From DATBLE01 sp963791425 (GTDB lineage: Bacteria > Actinomycetota > Thermoleophilia > Gaiellales > Gaiellaceae), in NCBI GenBank assembly GCA_963791425.1, contig CAWBSE010000002.1, forward strand, positions 281,987 through 345,986: a stretch of DNA of 64,000 bases, in the 5' to 3' direction. Of this stretch, positions 37,566 to 46,521 are shown piece after piece (the stretch's first letter is position 1; every line of letters begins with the position of its first letter). Both the position numbers and the translations under genes were made by a program. A model generated the notes under the pieces. That model saw only the letters and a program-made list of their open reading frames with translations. It did not search any database and had not been told where the DNA came from.

Positions 37566-38486
37566 GCGACGCCGTCCTCTGGGATCTCTACCGCGGCGCG
37601 ACCGCGACCAGAACGCTGGGGATCGCAGCCGAGCTCGGCGTCGCCGACGCGCTCGCCGCCGGCCCGCTCCCCGTCGCCGAGATCGCGGCCGAGGTGGGCG
37701 CCGACGCCGAGACGCTGAACCGGTTCCTCCACGCGCTCACAGCCGAGGGCGTCTTCGCCGAGGTCGAGCCGGGCGTCTACGCGAACACCGAGACGTCCGA
37801 GCTGCTCCGGCTGGGCACGCCGTGGAACGCGTTCGCGCAGCTCTACGGTGGCGTCTGGCACCGGGCGGCCGGGGATCTCGACGCGACGGGGGCGAAGGCC
37901 TTCGAGGGCGACTTCTGGGAGTGGCTCGCAGATCATCCACGCGAGCGCGCGCTGTTCGACCTGGCGATGGAGGACGGAGTAGCAGAAGCGCGTCGACCGG
38001 CTCGCCGGCCTGGAGTGGCGCGAGGACGAGACGGTCGTCGATGTCGGCGGCGGGAACGGCTCGCTCCTCCTCGCGCTCGCCGCACGGCAACCCGGACTGC
38101 GCACGATCGTCCTCGACCTTCCCGAGACGGTGCGCGACGACGCGGCCCTCGCAGCCGCCCGGATCACATTCGTGGCGGGCAGCTTCTTCGAGAGCGTCCC
38201 GGCCGGCGACACCTATGTCCTCGGCACCGTCCTCCACAACTGGCCCGACGAGGAGGCCGGCGCGATCCTCCGGACGATCCGCGCGCACGCCGGGCCCGGC
38301 GCCCGCATCCTGATCCTCGACTGGGTCGTGCAGCCCGGAAACGACCCCGCGTGGTTCGACCTGCTCGGCCGCGCGCTCTACGGAGCGCGTGAGCGGACCG
38401 AGCCGGAGTGGCGGACACTCCTCGAAGGGGCCGGACTCCGGATCGACGCGTTCGGCGAACGGTTGATCCAGGCGACATGCCCCTGA
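37562..38486 (+). CDS. SAM-dependent O-methyltransferase inside the sel operon, one frameshift
   Basis: The ATG overlaps the selA stop (ATGA). The N-terminal helical dimerisation domain (SDAVLWDLYRGATATRTLGI) is followed, after an extra base near 37985, by the SAM-binding motif VVDVGGGNGSLLLALA, then TIVLDLPETV and the GTVLHNWPDEEA motif with the catalytic His region. This is the plant COMT/actinobacterial TcmN-type family that methylates hydroxyl groups of small aromatic or polyketide molecules. Its place between selA and selB is unexpected. Its 3' end overlaps selB by 10 bases. Confidence 0.78.
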
Positions 38487-40127
38487 CCGTCGGCACCGCG
38501 GGTCACATCGACCACGGCAAGACGTGGCTCGTCCGCGCGCTGACCGGCAAGGACACCGACCGCCTGCCGGAGGAGCAGCAGCGCGGGATCTCGATCGACC
38601 TCGGCTACGCGCCGCTGGATCTGCCCGACGGGCGGCGGCTCTCGCTCGTCGACGTCCCGGGCCACGAGCGGTTCGTCCGCAACATGGTCGCCGGCGCGAC
38701 CGGGATCGACCTCTTCCTGCTCGTGATCGACGCCGCCGAGGGCACGCGGCCGCAGACGCACGAGCACCTCGCGATCCTGCGCCTGCTCGGGATCACGCGC
38801 GGGGTCGTCGCAGTGACGAAGGCCGACGCCGTCGACGAGGAGACGCTGGAGCTCGCGGTCGCGGAGGCGACCGAGCTCGTGCCCGAGGCCGAGGTCGTCG
38901 CGGTCAGCGCCAAGACCGGCGCCGGGCTCGGCGAGCTGCTCGCGGCGCTCGCGCGGGCCGCGGACCAGGCCGAGCACGCCCACCACGACGGCGCCGGCGC
39001 GGCTCTACGTCGACCGGGTGTTCACGCTGCGCGGGATCGGCACCGTCGTGACCGGCACGCTCTGGTCGGGCTCGATCGGCGAGGGCGACGAGCTGCGGAT
39101 CGAGCCGCGCGGCCTCGAGGCGCGTGTCCGCAGCGTCCAGGTGCACGACCAGGCGGTCGACCGCGCGGAGGCCGGGCAGCGCGTCGCGGTCGCGCTGCCG
39201 GGCATCGAGCGCGACCGGATCGCGCGAGGAGACGCACTGGTCGCGGCCGGCGCCTACCCCGTCACGTATCGCCTCGACGTGGCGCTGGAGGAGATCGACG
39301 ACGTCCCCGCCGCCGTCACCGTCCACCTCGGCACGGCCGACGTGCCCGCACGGGTCGCGCGCAACGGCCGGTACGCGCAGCTGCGGCTCGCGCGCCCGGT
39401 GGTCGCCGCGCGCGGCGACCGCGTCGTGCTGCGCACGGGCTCGACCGTCGGCGGCGGCATCGTCCTCGACCCGCTGCCGCCCCGGCGGCTCGACCCCGAG
39501 CGGCTCGAGCGGATCGAGCGCGGCGAGGCCGGGGCGACCGTCTACGCACCCGTTCGTGCGGACACCCTCGGCCACCTCGGCGAGATCGAGGGCGTCGAGC
39601 GCGCGGGCGACTGGGTGTTCTCGCCCGAGTGGCTCGAGGAGCTGCGCGAGGAGACCCGCGCGAAGCTCGCCGCGGCCGACCCGCGCGACCCCGGCATCGA
39701 CCCGCCCGCCGCGCCGTGGGCGGCGGACATCGTCCCGCTGCTCGGACTCGAGCGGCGCGGCTCGCGCCTCTACCTCCCGGGCGCGACCGCGCACGTGGAC
39801 GGGGCGGACGAGCTGCTCGCCGAGCTGGAGGCGTCCGGCCCGAACCCGGTGAAGATCGACGACGCGCAGCTCGCCCGCGTGCTCGAGCAGCAGGGCCTGC
39901 TCGTCCGGGTCGGCACCGGGGAGGCCGTGAGCGCGGCCGCGTACGAGCAGGCGCGCGCGGCGCTGGTCGCCGAGTGCCAGGCGGCCGGGAAGATCACCCT
40001 CGCCCGCTTCCGCGACCTGCTCGGCACCGGCCGACGCCCCGCGCAGCTCCTGCTCGAGCGGTTCGACGCCGACGGCCTCACCCGGCGGATCGGCGACGAG
40101 CGCGTCCTCCGCCGGGCCGCCCGATGA
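38477..40127 (+). CDS. selB: Selenocysteine-specific elongation factor SelB, one frameshift
   Basis: An EF-Tu-like GTPase: G1 GTAGHIDHGKTWLVRAL, G3 DVPGHERFVRNM, G4 VTKAD. After a break near 38997 the frame continues LYVDRVFTLRGIGTVVTGTL and the later beta-barrel and winged-helix domains, ending ERVLRRAAR. The C-terminal winged helices bind the SECIS hairpin and deliver Sec-tRNA to UGA codons. Total length of about 550 residues is normal. With selA and tRNA-Sec it shows a complete decoding system apart from selD, which is outside the window. Confidence 0.9.
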
Positions 40128-40450
40128 CGTTCTGGATCGCCCTCGCGCTGGTCGTCTTCCACGTCGTCCAGGGCACGTGGGCGCTGGTGCTGATCATCGC
40201 CGCCGGCGTGTTCGAGATCTCGCAGACCGCCTGGTGGCTCCGCTACACGTCCCGCAAGCACATCCAGGTGGGCGCCGAGACGCTGATCGGGCGGGTCGTC
40301 GAGGTCGCGCAGGAGTGCCGGCCGATCGGGTACGTGCGCGTGCACGGCGAGCTGTGGCGCGCCCGCTGCGACGAAGGCGCGCGCCCCGGCGAGCGCGTGC
40401 GCGTGACGGGTCGCCGCGACCTGCTGCTGGAGGTCGTCCGTGAGCCTTGA
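40124..40450 (+). CDS. NfeD-like membrane protein (OB-fold domain)
   Basis: 108 residues: two membrane helices (FWIALALVVFHVVQGTWALV and a second to residue 40) followed by an OB-fold of the NfeD C-terminal type (LIGRVVEVAQECRPIGYVRV, GELWRARCDEGARPGERVRV). Such proteins normally pair with stomatin-like proteins, which are not nearby. ATG 40124 overlaps the selB stop, and its end overlaps the GH88 gene by 11 bases, so it is in the sel operon. Role there unknown. Confidence 0.8.
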   Translation: MTFWIALALVVFHVVQGTWALVLIIAAGVFEISQTAWWLRYTSRKHIQVGAETLIGRVVEVAQECRPIGYVRVHGELWRARCDEGARPGERVRVTGRRDLLLEVVREP

Positions 40451-41477
40451 GCGGGCGATCGCGCTCGCCTCACGGATCCGGCCGCAGGAGGGAGCACTCC
40501 CCCACGTCACCGGCGAGGACGGACGCTGGGAGCTGATCTCGCCGCTCGCCCGCGAGTACTCCGCGCTCACCGGGCTGCCCTGGACGGGCGGCTTCGTCGC
40601 CGGGCAGCTCTGGCTCGCCGGCGAGCACGAGCGGGCCGCGACGGTGACCGAGCTCCTCCGGCCGCGCGCCGCGCAGCCGACCACGCACGACCTCGGCTTC
40701 CTGTTCTGGCCGAGCGCGGTGCTCGGCCTGCTCGCCACCGGCGACGACTGCTACCGCGTGCTCGGCCTGCGGGCGGCGGCGTCGCTCGTCCGGCGGGCGC
40801 TGCCGAACGGCGTGATCCAGGTGATCGGCGAGCTGGACGACCCGGAGTACCGCGGCCGAACGATCGTCGACACCTGGCCGAACCTGCTGCTGCTGTGGTG
40901 GGCCGAGCGGCAGGGCATGGCCGAGGCGGGCGAGGCTGCGCACCGCCACCTCGAAGCCACGCTGCCGGTGCTGATGCGCGAGGACGGCTCGACCTTCCAC
41001 GCGGCGCGCATCGCCGACGACGGCACGGTCGTCGACCGCGGCACGATCAACGGCCTGTCGGCCGGCTCGACCTGGGCGCGCGGGCAGGGCTGGGCGATCC
41101 ACGGCCTCGCCTCGGCGCACCGCGCGACCGGCGCGTACGGCGACGAGGCGTCACGCGCGGTGGGCTGGTGGCTCGACCACTCGGACGGCATGCCGCCGTG
41201 GGACTTCGACGATCCCGACGGCCCGCGCGACGCATCCGCCGGGGCGATCGTCGCGTCGGCGCTACTCGAGCTCGGCCGCGAGGACGATGCCCGTCGCCTC
41301 CTCGGCGCAATGTCCCTGAACCAAACCGGGGCCGACGGCGTGCTCCTCCACTGCTGCTACCGCAAGCCGCTCGGCCACGGGCTCGACTGCGCGACCGTCT
41401 GGGGAGACTTCTTCCTGCTGGACGCGCTGATGCGGGTCGACGCGCCCGGACGGCGCCTCGACCCGCTCAGCTCGTAG
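40440..41477 (+). CDS. Glycoside hydrolase family 88-like (unsaturated uronyl hydrolase) protein
   Basis: 345 residues forming an alpha/alpha-six-barrel. Motifs of GH88/105 are visible: WTGGFVAGQLWLA, THDLGFLFWPSAV with the first catalytic Asp, VDTWPNLLLLWWAE with the second Asp, and STWARGQGWAIHGLA. Family members hydrate the unsaturated uronic acid left by polysaccharide lyases. No signal peptide, so cytoplasmic action on imported oligosaccharides is likely. The GTG start lies inside the NfeD-like gene. Last gene of the sel operon; its link with selenium is not evident. Confidence 0.82.
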   Translation: MSLERAIALASRIRPQEGALPHVTGEDGRWELISPLAREYSALTGLPWTGGFVAGQLWLAGEHERAATVTELLRPRAAQPTTHDLGFLFWPSAVLGLLATGDDCYRVLGLRAAASLVRRALPNGVIQVIGELDDPEYRGRTIVDTWPNLLLLWWAERQGMAEAGEAAHRHLEATLPVLMREDGSTFHAARIADDGTVVDRGTINGLSAGSTWARGQGWAIHGLASAHRATGAYGDEASRAVGWWLDHSDGMPPWDFDDPDGPRDASAGAIVASALLELGREDDARRLLGAMSLNQTGADGVLLHCCYRKPLGHGLDCATVWGDFFLLDALMRVDAPGRRLDPLSS

Positions 41478-41480
41478 GGA

Positions 41481-41954
41481 CTAGGCGGCCGGAGGCTCCG
41501 CGGGCGGGGCCGGCGGCGGCGCGGCCGGAGGCGCCTTCGACGTCTCGATCACGACGGGCTCGTCCCCGGACCAGCGGAGATACGCACCACCCGCGATCAC
41601 GATCGCAAGGATCAGCCCAATCCAGGCCGGCCAGTGCCGGTAGTTGATCGTCAGGACCTTGATCACGGTGAAGAGCAGGATGGCGCCGGCGACGATCACT
41701 GTCGCCAGCTTCCCCTCGAACGGCAGGTTGATCTTCACCCCGAAGATCTGGACCGCCTCCCAGGCGACGAGCGCGATGGTGAGGATGCCGATGAGAACCC
41801 CCCAGCCGGCCCAGCCGGAGCGGCCGCCGCACGCCGAGTGGCCGCCGAAGCTGACGCAGACCTGCTGCCAGTCGAAGAACAGGAAGATGAAGAGCAGCAG
41901 TCCGCCCCAACCGATCAGGTGGGACGAGCGGCTCATGCCTTTCAGGTGATCCAT
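41481..41954 (-). CDS. Four-helix membrane protein with proline/alanine-rich tail
   Basis: 157 residues: membrane helices near residues 12-28, 48-68, 80-100 and 105-125 (for example LIGWGGLLLFIFLFFDWQQV, AGWGVLIGILTIALVAWEAV), a possible disulfide pair between the first two (CVSFGGHSAC), and a C-terminal tail rich in Pro-Ala after SKAPP. Common in actinobacteria but unnamed as far as I can tell. It ends 3 bases from the convergent GH88 gene. ATG 41954 is chosen since hydrophobic helices start 14 residues later. Confidence 0.65.
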   Translation of the reverse strand: MDHLKGMSRSSHLIGWGGLLLFIFLFFDWQQVCVSFGGHSACGGRSGWAGWGVLIGILTIALVAWEAVQIFGVKINLPFEGKLATVIVAGAILLFTVIKVLTINYRHWPAWIGLILAIVIAGGAYLRWSGDEPVVIETSKAPPAAPPPAPPAEPPAA

Positions 41955-42060
41955 TCGAAGCCTCCGAGGACGGATGACGGGAGAGCGCGCAGTGACCCGG
42001 ACGATGTCACAGGCTGTCGCCGGGAGCAAGACAGGCGCGCCGGACGGAGCGGCATGCCCG

Positions 42061-42417
42061 TCAACGGCCGAGCAACCCGTGCACCGCTTCGACGAGCTCG
42101 ATCTCCGAGAACGGCTTACGCAGCCGGGGGACATCGCCGGAACGGACGAACTCATCCCCCGAGTCGCCGGTCATCAGCAGCACCGGAAGCTCCGGCTTCA
42201 CGTCGCGCAACAGGCCGGCGAGCCCGTCGCCGCTGATCCCGGGCATGAGCACGTCGAGGATGAGCAGGTCGAACTCCTCGCGCTCGACCAGCCCCGCCGC
42301 GGCCAGGCCCGAGTACGCACCGACGGCGTCGAAGCCGGTCTCGTCCAGCGTCGCACGAAGCATCTCGACGAGATGCCGGTCGTCGTCGGCAACCAGGATC
42401 CGGGCCATTCCATCCAT
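42061..42417 (-). CDS. Stand-alone CheY-like receiver protein
   Basis: 118 residues consisting of one receiver domain: ILVADDDRHLVEM, phospho-acceptor Asp55 in LLILDVLMPGISG, Thr in LLMTGDSGD and Lys in LRKPFSEIELVEAV. No output domain. Two starts nine bases apart (42417 and 42408) are both possible. It is the second orphan receiver in the window and of a different subtype (OmpR-like rather than NarL-like). Confidence 0.85.
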   Translation of the reverse strand: MDGMARILVADDDRHLVEMLRATLDETGFDAVGAYSGLAAAGLVEREEFDLLILDVLMPGISGDGLAGLLRDVKPELPVLLMTGDSGDEFVRSGDVPRLRKPFSEIELVEAVHGLLGR

Positions 42418-42525
42418 AACGGCTCTGGTGTGGTTCCCCGTTCCGGGCGCCCTCACACACGGCGGTTTGTCGCGCGGGCGGCAGGGGTATCGTGTGCCCA
42501 CGCCGACCCCAGGGCTCACGCAGGC

Positions 42526-42925
42526 ATGACCGTTTCCGCCCGCCTTCTGCTCGCGGTGGGCTCTTCTCTCCTGGGCCTGCTCGCGTTCGGCGCCGGCCCG
42601 GCGCTGGCTGCCTACACCGCGACATGCTCGAGGTCGACGTCGGCGACGACAGCACCGCCGACTTCACCTTCGACCGCACCATGTTCACCGGCATCAACGT
42701 GCAGGCGGGCAGCGGCGACGATCAGGTCAGGGTCGACCAGGTCACGGCCTGTTCACCGACGAGGCGATCGTCGTCGACGGCGGTAAGGGCAACGACACGC
42801 TGCTCGGCGGCGACGGCGCCGACACGCTGCTGCTGAACACGCTTGCCGGAGACGACACGGTGGCGATCGGGGCAGGGGTGAGCAGTCTGATCCAGACGAC
42901 CGTCGATCTCGGCCCGGACGGGTAG
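42526..42925 (+). CDS. Short secreted RTX-type calcium-binding protein, frameshifted
   Basis: A signal peptide (TVSARLLLAVGSSLLGLLAF, ending ALAAYTAT) is followed in a second frame by LEVDVGDDSTADFTFDRTMF, AGSGDDQVRVDQV and in a third frame by GGKGNDTLLGGDGADTLLL and AGDDTV, nonapeptide repeats of the GGxGxDxLx type that bind calcium. Length 400 nt is not a multiple of three, so at least two indels are present. The whole is very short for the family and may be an internally deleted relic. Confidence 0.55.
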
Positions 42926-42945
42926 CCGACCGCGATACTCGGGGG

Positions 42946-43947
42946 ATGCCGTCCGTCGGCTCCGCCCAACTCTCCGTCCTCGACCTCGCTCCGGTCTCGA
43001 CCGGCTCGACCGTCGGCGACGCACTCCGGAACTCACTCGACCTGGCGCAGCACGTCGAGCGCCTCGGCTACCTCCGGCACTGGGTGGCGGAGCACCACAA
43101 CATGCCGGGCATCGCCAGCTCGGCCCCCGCGGTTCTGATCGCGCACCTCGCGAGCGTGACGACGACGATCCGCGTCGGCTCCGGCGGCGTGATGCTCCCG
43201 AACCACCAGCCGCTCGTCATCGCCGAGCAGTTCGGGATGCTCGAGGCGCTCCACCCCGGCCGGATCGACCTCGGGATCGGCCGGGCTCCGGGAACCGACC
43301 CGGTGACGATGCACGCACTGCGTCGATCCGCCGATCCTTCCGCGGACGACCTCCCGACCCAGCTCGCGGAGCTGCAGGCGTACTTCCGCGGGACGATGCC
43401 CCGGATCCGGGCGGTTCCCGGCGCCGGGAACATGCCGGCGATCTGGCTGCTCGGCTCCAGCGACTTCAGCGCGCGGCTGGCGGGCGAGCTCGGGATGCCG
43501 TTCTCGTTCGCGCACCACTTCATGCCGCAGAACACGGAACCGGCGCTGGAGATCTACCGGCGTGCGTTCACGCCCTCGGCGGTGCTCGACGAGCCGTATG
43601 CGAAGGTCGGGGTCGCTGTGGTCTGCGCGGAGACCGACGAGCAGGCGCAGTGGCTGCACGGGCCGGCCAGGCTTGCGTTCCTGCGGCTCCGTTCCGGCCG
43701 CCCGTCCACGTTCCCCTCACCGGAAGAGGCGGCCGCCTACGAGTACACGCCCGACCAGCAGGCGTTCGTCGAGAGCTGGACGGCATCGCACGTCGTCGGC
43801 TCGCCGGAGACCGTCCGCGCCGGCCTGCTCGAGCTGCAGCAGCGCACCGGCGCGGACGAGCTGATGCTCACGACCAACGTGTACGACCACGCCGACCGGC
43901 TGCGGTCGTACGAGCTCGTGGCCGCCGCGTTCACAGCCTCCGGCTGA
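42946..43947 (+). CDS. LLM-class flavin-dependent oxidoreductase (luciferase-like)
   Basis: 333 residues of the bacterial luciferase-like superfamily: SVLDLAPVSTGSTVGDALRN, WVAEHHNMPGIASSAPAVLI, IRVGSGGVMLPNHQPLVIAE, GRIDLGIGRAPGTDP and the C-terminal VVGSPETVRAGLLEL. It uses reduced FMN from a partner reductase to oxidise an unknown substrate; this subgroup (YhbW/LuxA-like group 1) is widespread and rarely assigned. Frame intact. A weak hairpin overlaps its stop. Confidence 0.88.
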   Translation: MPSVGSAQLSVLDLAPVSTGSTVGDALRNSLDLAQHVERLGYLRHWVAEHHNMPGIASSAPAVLIAHLASVTTTIRVGSGGVMLPNHQPLVIAEQFGMLEALHPGRIDLGIGRAPGTDPVTMHALRRSADPSADDLPTQLAELQAYFRGTMPRIRAVPGAGNMPAIWLLGSSDFSARLAGELGMPFSFAHHFMPQNTEPALEIYRRAFTPSAVLDEPYAKVGVAVVCAETDEQAQWLHGPARLAFLRLRSGRPSTFPSPEEAAAYEYTPDQQAFVESWTASHVVGSPETVRAGLLELQQRTGADELMLTTNVYDHADRLRSYELVAAAFTASG

Positions 43948-44145
43948 CACGGTGCTACGCTCCGCGGTGTCAGTGCCGTAATCATCGGTACTGCAGAACG
44001 ACAGTCCTCCCACATTTGACGCGGGTTGGAGCAGGTTCCGGCCGACCCCGCTGAGCTGGTCGGCGATCCGCCTCGACCACGGGAGTTGACATGACCGCAG
44101 CACTCAGCTTGCCCTCCGTCGCTCGCAGTTGGGTTCGACCGAGCT
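43948..44145. other. Gap between oxidoreductase and SulP gene, no gene seen
   Basis: 198 bp between convergent genes. A short open frame from 44091 resembles no family. No tRNA or strong terminator is visible. Confidence 0.3.
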
Positions 44146-45834
44146 TCAAGAGGCGTGAGAACGCCCGCGTTGAGCTAGTTCGGCTTCGACTGCCCGGTGG
44201 ACGTTGCCGTGGATGTGGTCGGCGCCGATCCGATCGACGAACCCGTCCTTTCGAAGCACCGTCAACACCTGCGGCTTGACGCGCACCAGGCGGAGCGCGG
44301 CGTCGTTGGCCTCGGTGAGCTGGTGGATCTCGGTCAGCTTCGCGGCGCCCTGTGAGTCGATGAAGTTGACACCCTCCAGATCGAGCACCAGAGCACGAGC
44401 CTCGTCGCTCTCCACGAGCCCACGGACCCGATCCTCGAGCGCCTCCGCCGTGGCGAAGAACAGCCCGCCGTCCAGGCGGAGAACCGCGATGCCGGGGAAC
44501 GTCTCGTCGTCGGCGTGCTCGTCGAGATCGCGGAACACCTGCGTTCCGGCCTCGCGCCCGAGCAGCGGCATCGGCGGGCGTGTCGCGACGTAGATGAGCC
44601 ACCCGAGCGAGAGCACGACACCGATCACGACACCGGCGAGAACGCCGGCCGACAGCACCCCCAGGATCGCGGCCACGGCGATCCAGAAGTCGAACCGCGT
44701 CACCCGGTACAGGCGGCGCAACTCGGGGACGTCGATCATCCCGAACACGACGGCGTCGATGATGATCGCCGCCAGCACCGCTTTCGGCAGACCCGAGAAG
44801 ACCGGCGCGAGCACGACCAGCGTCGCGAGCACGAGCCCTCCCGTGATCAGCGAGGCAACCGGTGTGCGCGCACCTGCCGACTCGTTGAGCGAGCTTGCCG
44901 AGAGGCTCGTCGACACGGGCATGCCCTGGAAGACGCCGGAGCCGACGTTCGCCACCCCCTGTGCCACCGACTCCTGGTTGACGTCGATGCGGTAGCGGTG
45001 GCGCGTGGCGAACGCCCGTGCGTCGCCGGCGGTCTGCGAGAACCCGATCAGGAGCAGCGCGACCGAGGCGATCCCGATCACCGACAGGTTGTCCTTGACC
45101 AGATCGAAGCCGGGGAGTTGCGGTGCCGGTAGCCCGCGCGGAACGTCGCCGACGAGCGCCACGCCGTGAGCGCCGAGGTCGAACACCCACGACGCGAGCA
45201 GGCCACCGACGACGAGCACCAGCGCGCCCGGAACGGCCGGCGCGGCGAACCGCAGCCCGAGGATCACGGCGAGCGATACGACCCCGACCAGAAGCGTCGT
45301 CCAGTGGATGTCCCCGAGCGTGCGCAGCCACGTCTCCAGCTCCCGCCAGGCGCTGTCTCCCTCCGAGGACGTCCCCGTCAGCTTCGGCAGCTCGCCGATG
45401 ACGACGTCCACGGCGGCACCCGCCAGGAATCCCGTCACGACCGCCTTGGAGAGGAACTGGGCGATCCAACCCATCCTGAACACGGCGAGCAGCAGAAACA
45501 GCACCCCGGTGACCAGCGTGATCGCCGCCACCAGCTGCGCCGCCTGTTGACCCCCGAGGCCGGTGACCAGCACCGCGCCGCCGGCGACGGCCGCAAGCGA
45601 CGAGCTCGGGCCGGTCGAGATCTGCCGCGACGTGCAGAACAGCGCGTAGAGGATCGCCCCCGCAGCCGCGGCATACAGCCCGTTCTGCAAGGGCACACCG
45701 GCGATGCCCGCATAGCCCAGGTTCTTCGGAACGATCAGCGCCGTGACCGCGATCCCGGCGGCCAGGTCGCCGCGCAGCCAGCGCCGGTCGTAGCGGGGCA
45801 GCCACTCGACGATCGGAACGAGGCGCCGGAACAC
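44146..45834 (-). CDS. SulP-family anion permease with STAS domain
   Basis: 562 residues: 10-14 membrane helices beginning WLRGDLAAGIAVTALIVPKN with the family's sulfate-transporter signature (LQNGLYAAAAGAILYALFCT, STGPSSSLAAVAGG), GSGVFQGMPVSTSLSASSLN in the core, and a cytoplasmic STAS domain from about residue 440 (VLRLDGGLFFATAEALEDRV, LEGVNFIDSQGAAKL). It imports sulfate, bicarbonate or a similar anion. Third gene of a probable operon with DUF1469 and DUF3618 genes. A related but distinct SulP lies at 50123. Confidence 0.9.
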   Translation of the reverse strand: MFRRLVPIVEWLPRYDRRWLRGDLAAGIAVTALIVPKNLGYAGIAGVPLQNGLYAAAAGAILYALFCTSRQISTGPSSSLAAVAGGAVLVTGLGGQQAAQLVAAITLVTGVLFLLLAVFRMGWIAQFLSKAVVTGFLAGAAVDVVIGELPKLTGTSSEGDSAWRELETWLRTLGDIHWTTLLVGVVSLAVILGLRFAAPAVPGALVLVVGGLLASWVFDLGAHGVALVGDVPRGLPAPQLPGFDLVKDNLSVIGIASVALLLIGFSQTAGDARAFATRHRYRIDVNQESVAQGVANVGSGVFQGMPVSTSLSASSLNESAGARTPVASLITGGLVLATLVVLAPVFSGLPKAVLAAIIIDAVVFGMIDVPELRRLYRVTRFDFWIAVAAILGVLSAGVLAGVVIGVVLSLGWLIYVATRPPMPLLGREAGTQVFRDLDEHADDETFPGIAVLRLDGGLFFATAEALEDRVRGLVESDEARALVLDLEGVNFIDSQGAAKLTEIHQLTEANDAALRLVRVKPQVLTVLRKDGFVDRIGADHIHGNVHRAVEAELAQRGRSHAS

Positions 45835-45853
45835 GGCCGTCGAGGAAGCCGGA

Positions 45854-46081
45854 CTAGACGAGCTTCAGGATCGTCTTGAGGCCGGCTCTGATGCCGGCCC
45901 GCGTCCCCCGCTGCTTCACGATCAGCGCGGCAACGACGACGCCGGAGGCCATGACGATGACGGCAACCGGGCCGATCGCGAGCCAGCGGAGCCTGATCCG
46001 GAGTCCGGCGAGGTCGTCATCGAGACCCTTCCGCTCCGCGGCGATCTCCGTGCGGATCGTCTCGGCGGTGCGCTCAGGCAT
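45854..46081 (-). CDS. DUF3618 small membrane protein
   Basis: 75 residues: an N-terminal amphipathic helix with the DUF3618 opening (ERTAETIRTEIAAERKGLDD) and one membrane helix (LAIGPVAVIVMASGVVVAAL). Typical partners of DUF1469/holin-X proteins; together thought to affect envelope properties. Overlaps the upstream gene by 8 bases. Confidence 0.8.
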   Translation of the reverse strand: MPERTAETIRTEIAAERKGLDDDLAGLRIRLRWLAIGPVAVIVMASGVVVAALIVKQRGTRAGIRAGLKTILKLV

Positions 46082-46448
46082 GGCTCTCCAACGTCTTGAT
46101 CGTCGCCTCCATCTCCTTGATCGCCTGGCTCGGCATGGGCGACGAGAGCTTGCGCGCAAAGTGGTACGCCAGGTAGCCGGTGATCGCGGCAACGACCAGC
46201 AGAGCGCCTGTGACGACGAGCAGCGCCGCCCAGAGCGGCATCGCCTCGGCCAGACCGACAGCTGCCGCGGCGAGACTGAAACCGATCGCGTAGAGCAGGA
46301 GGAGCAGCGTGAGTCCGCCGAGCCCGGCTGCGATCGCCAGCGCGATCGCCTTCGCCTTCCCCTCCAGCTTTGCCAGCTCGAGATTCAGCCTGGCAAGCGT
46401 CGCCAGGCGCTCCGTCACGGCCTTCGACCTCTCTACTACGCCGAGCAT
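46074..46448 (-). CDS. DUF1469 / actinobacterial holin-X-like membrane protein
   Basis: 124 residues: an amphipathic N-terminal helix (ERLATLARLNLELAKLEGKA), two membrane helices (AIAAGLGGLTLLLLLYAIGF, WAALLVVTGALLVVAAITGY) and an amphipathic tail. This matches the phage-holin-superfamily 6/DUF1469 group that is usually encoded beside DUF3618. First gene of the operon running into the SulP permease. Function unknown. Confidence 0.78.
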   Translation of the reverse strand: MLGVVERSKAVTERLATLARLNLELAKLEGKAKAIALAIAAGLGGLTLLLLLYAIGFSLAAAAVGLAEAMPLWAALLVVTGALLVVAAITGYLAYHFARKLSSPMPSQAIKEMEATIKTLESHA

Positions 46449-46521
46449 GACGGGGACCCTAAACGGTTGGAGCCCGTCTTTGGGGGATCCGCACCTCCGG
46501 CAGGCGTACTACGGTAGTGGT

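Noticed and set aside
37980..38000. Frame break in the methyltransferase as a programmed or selenocysteine read-through site
   Set aside because: The interrupting codon is TAG, not TGA, and one extra base explains it; many nearby genes have the same kind of break.
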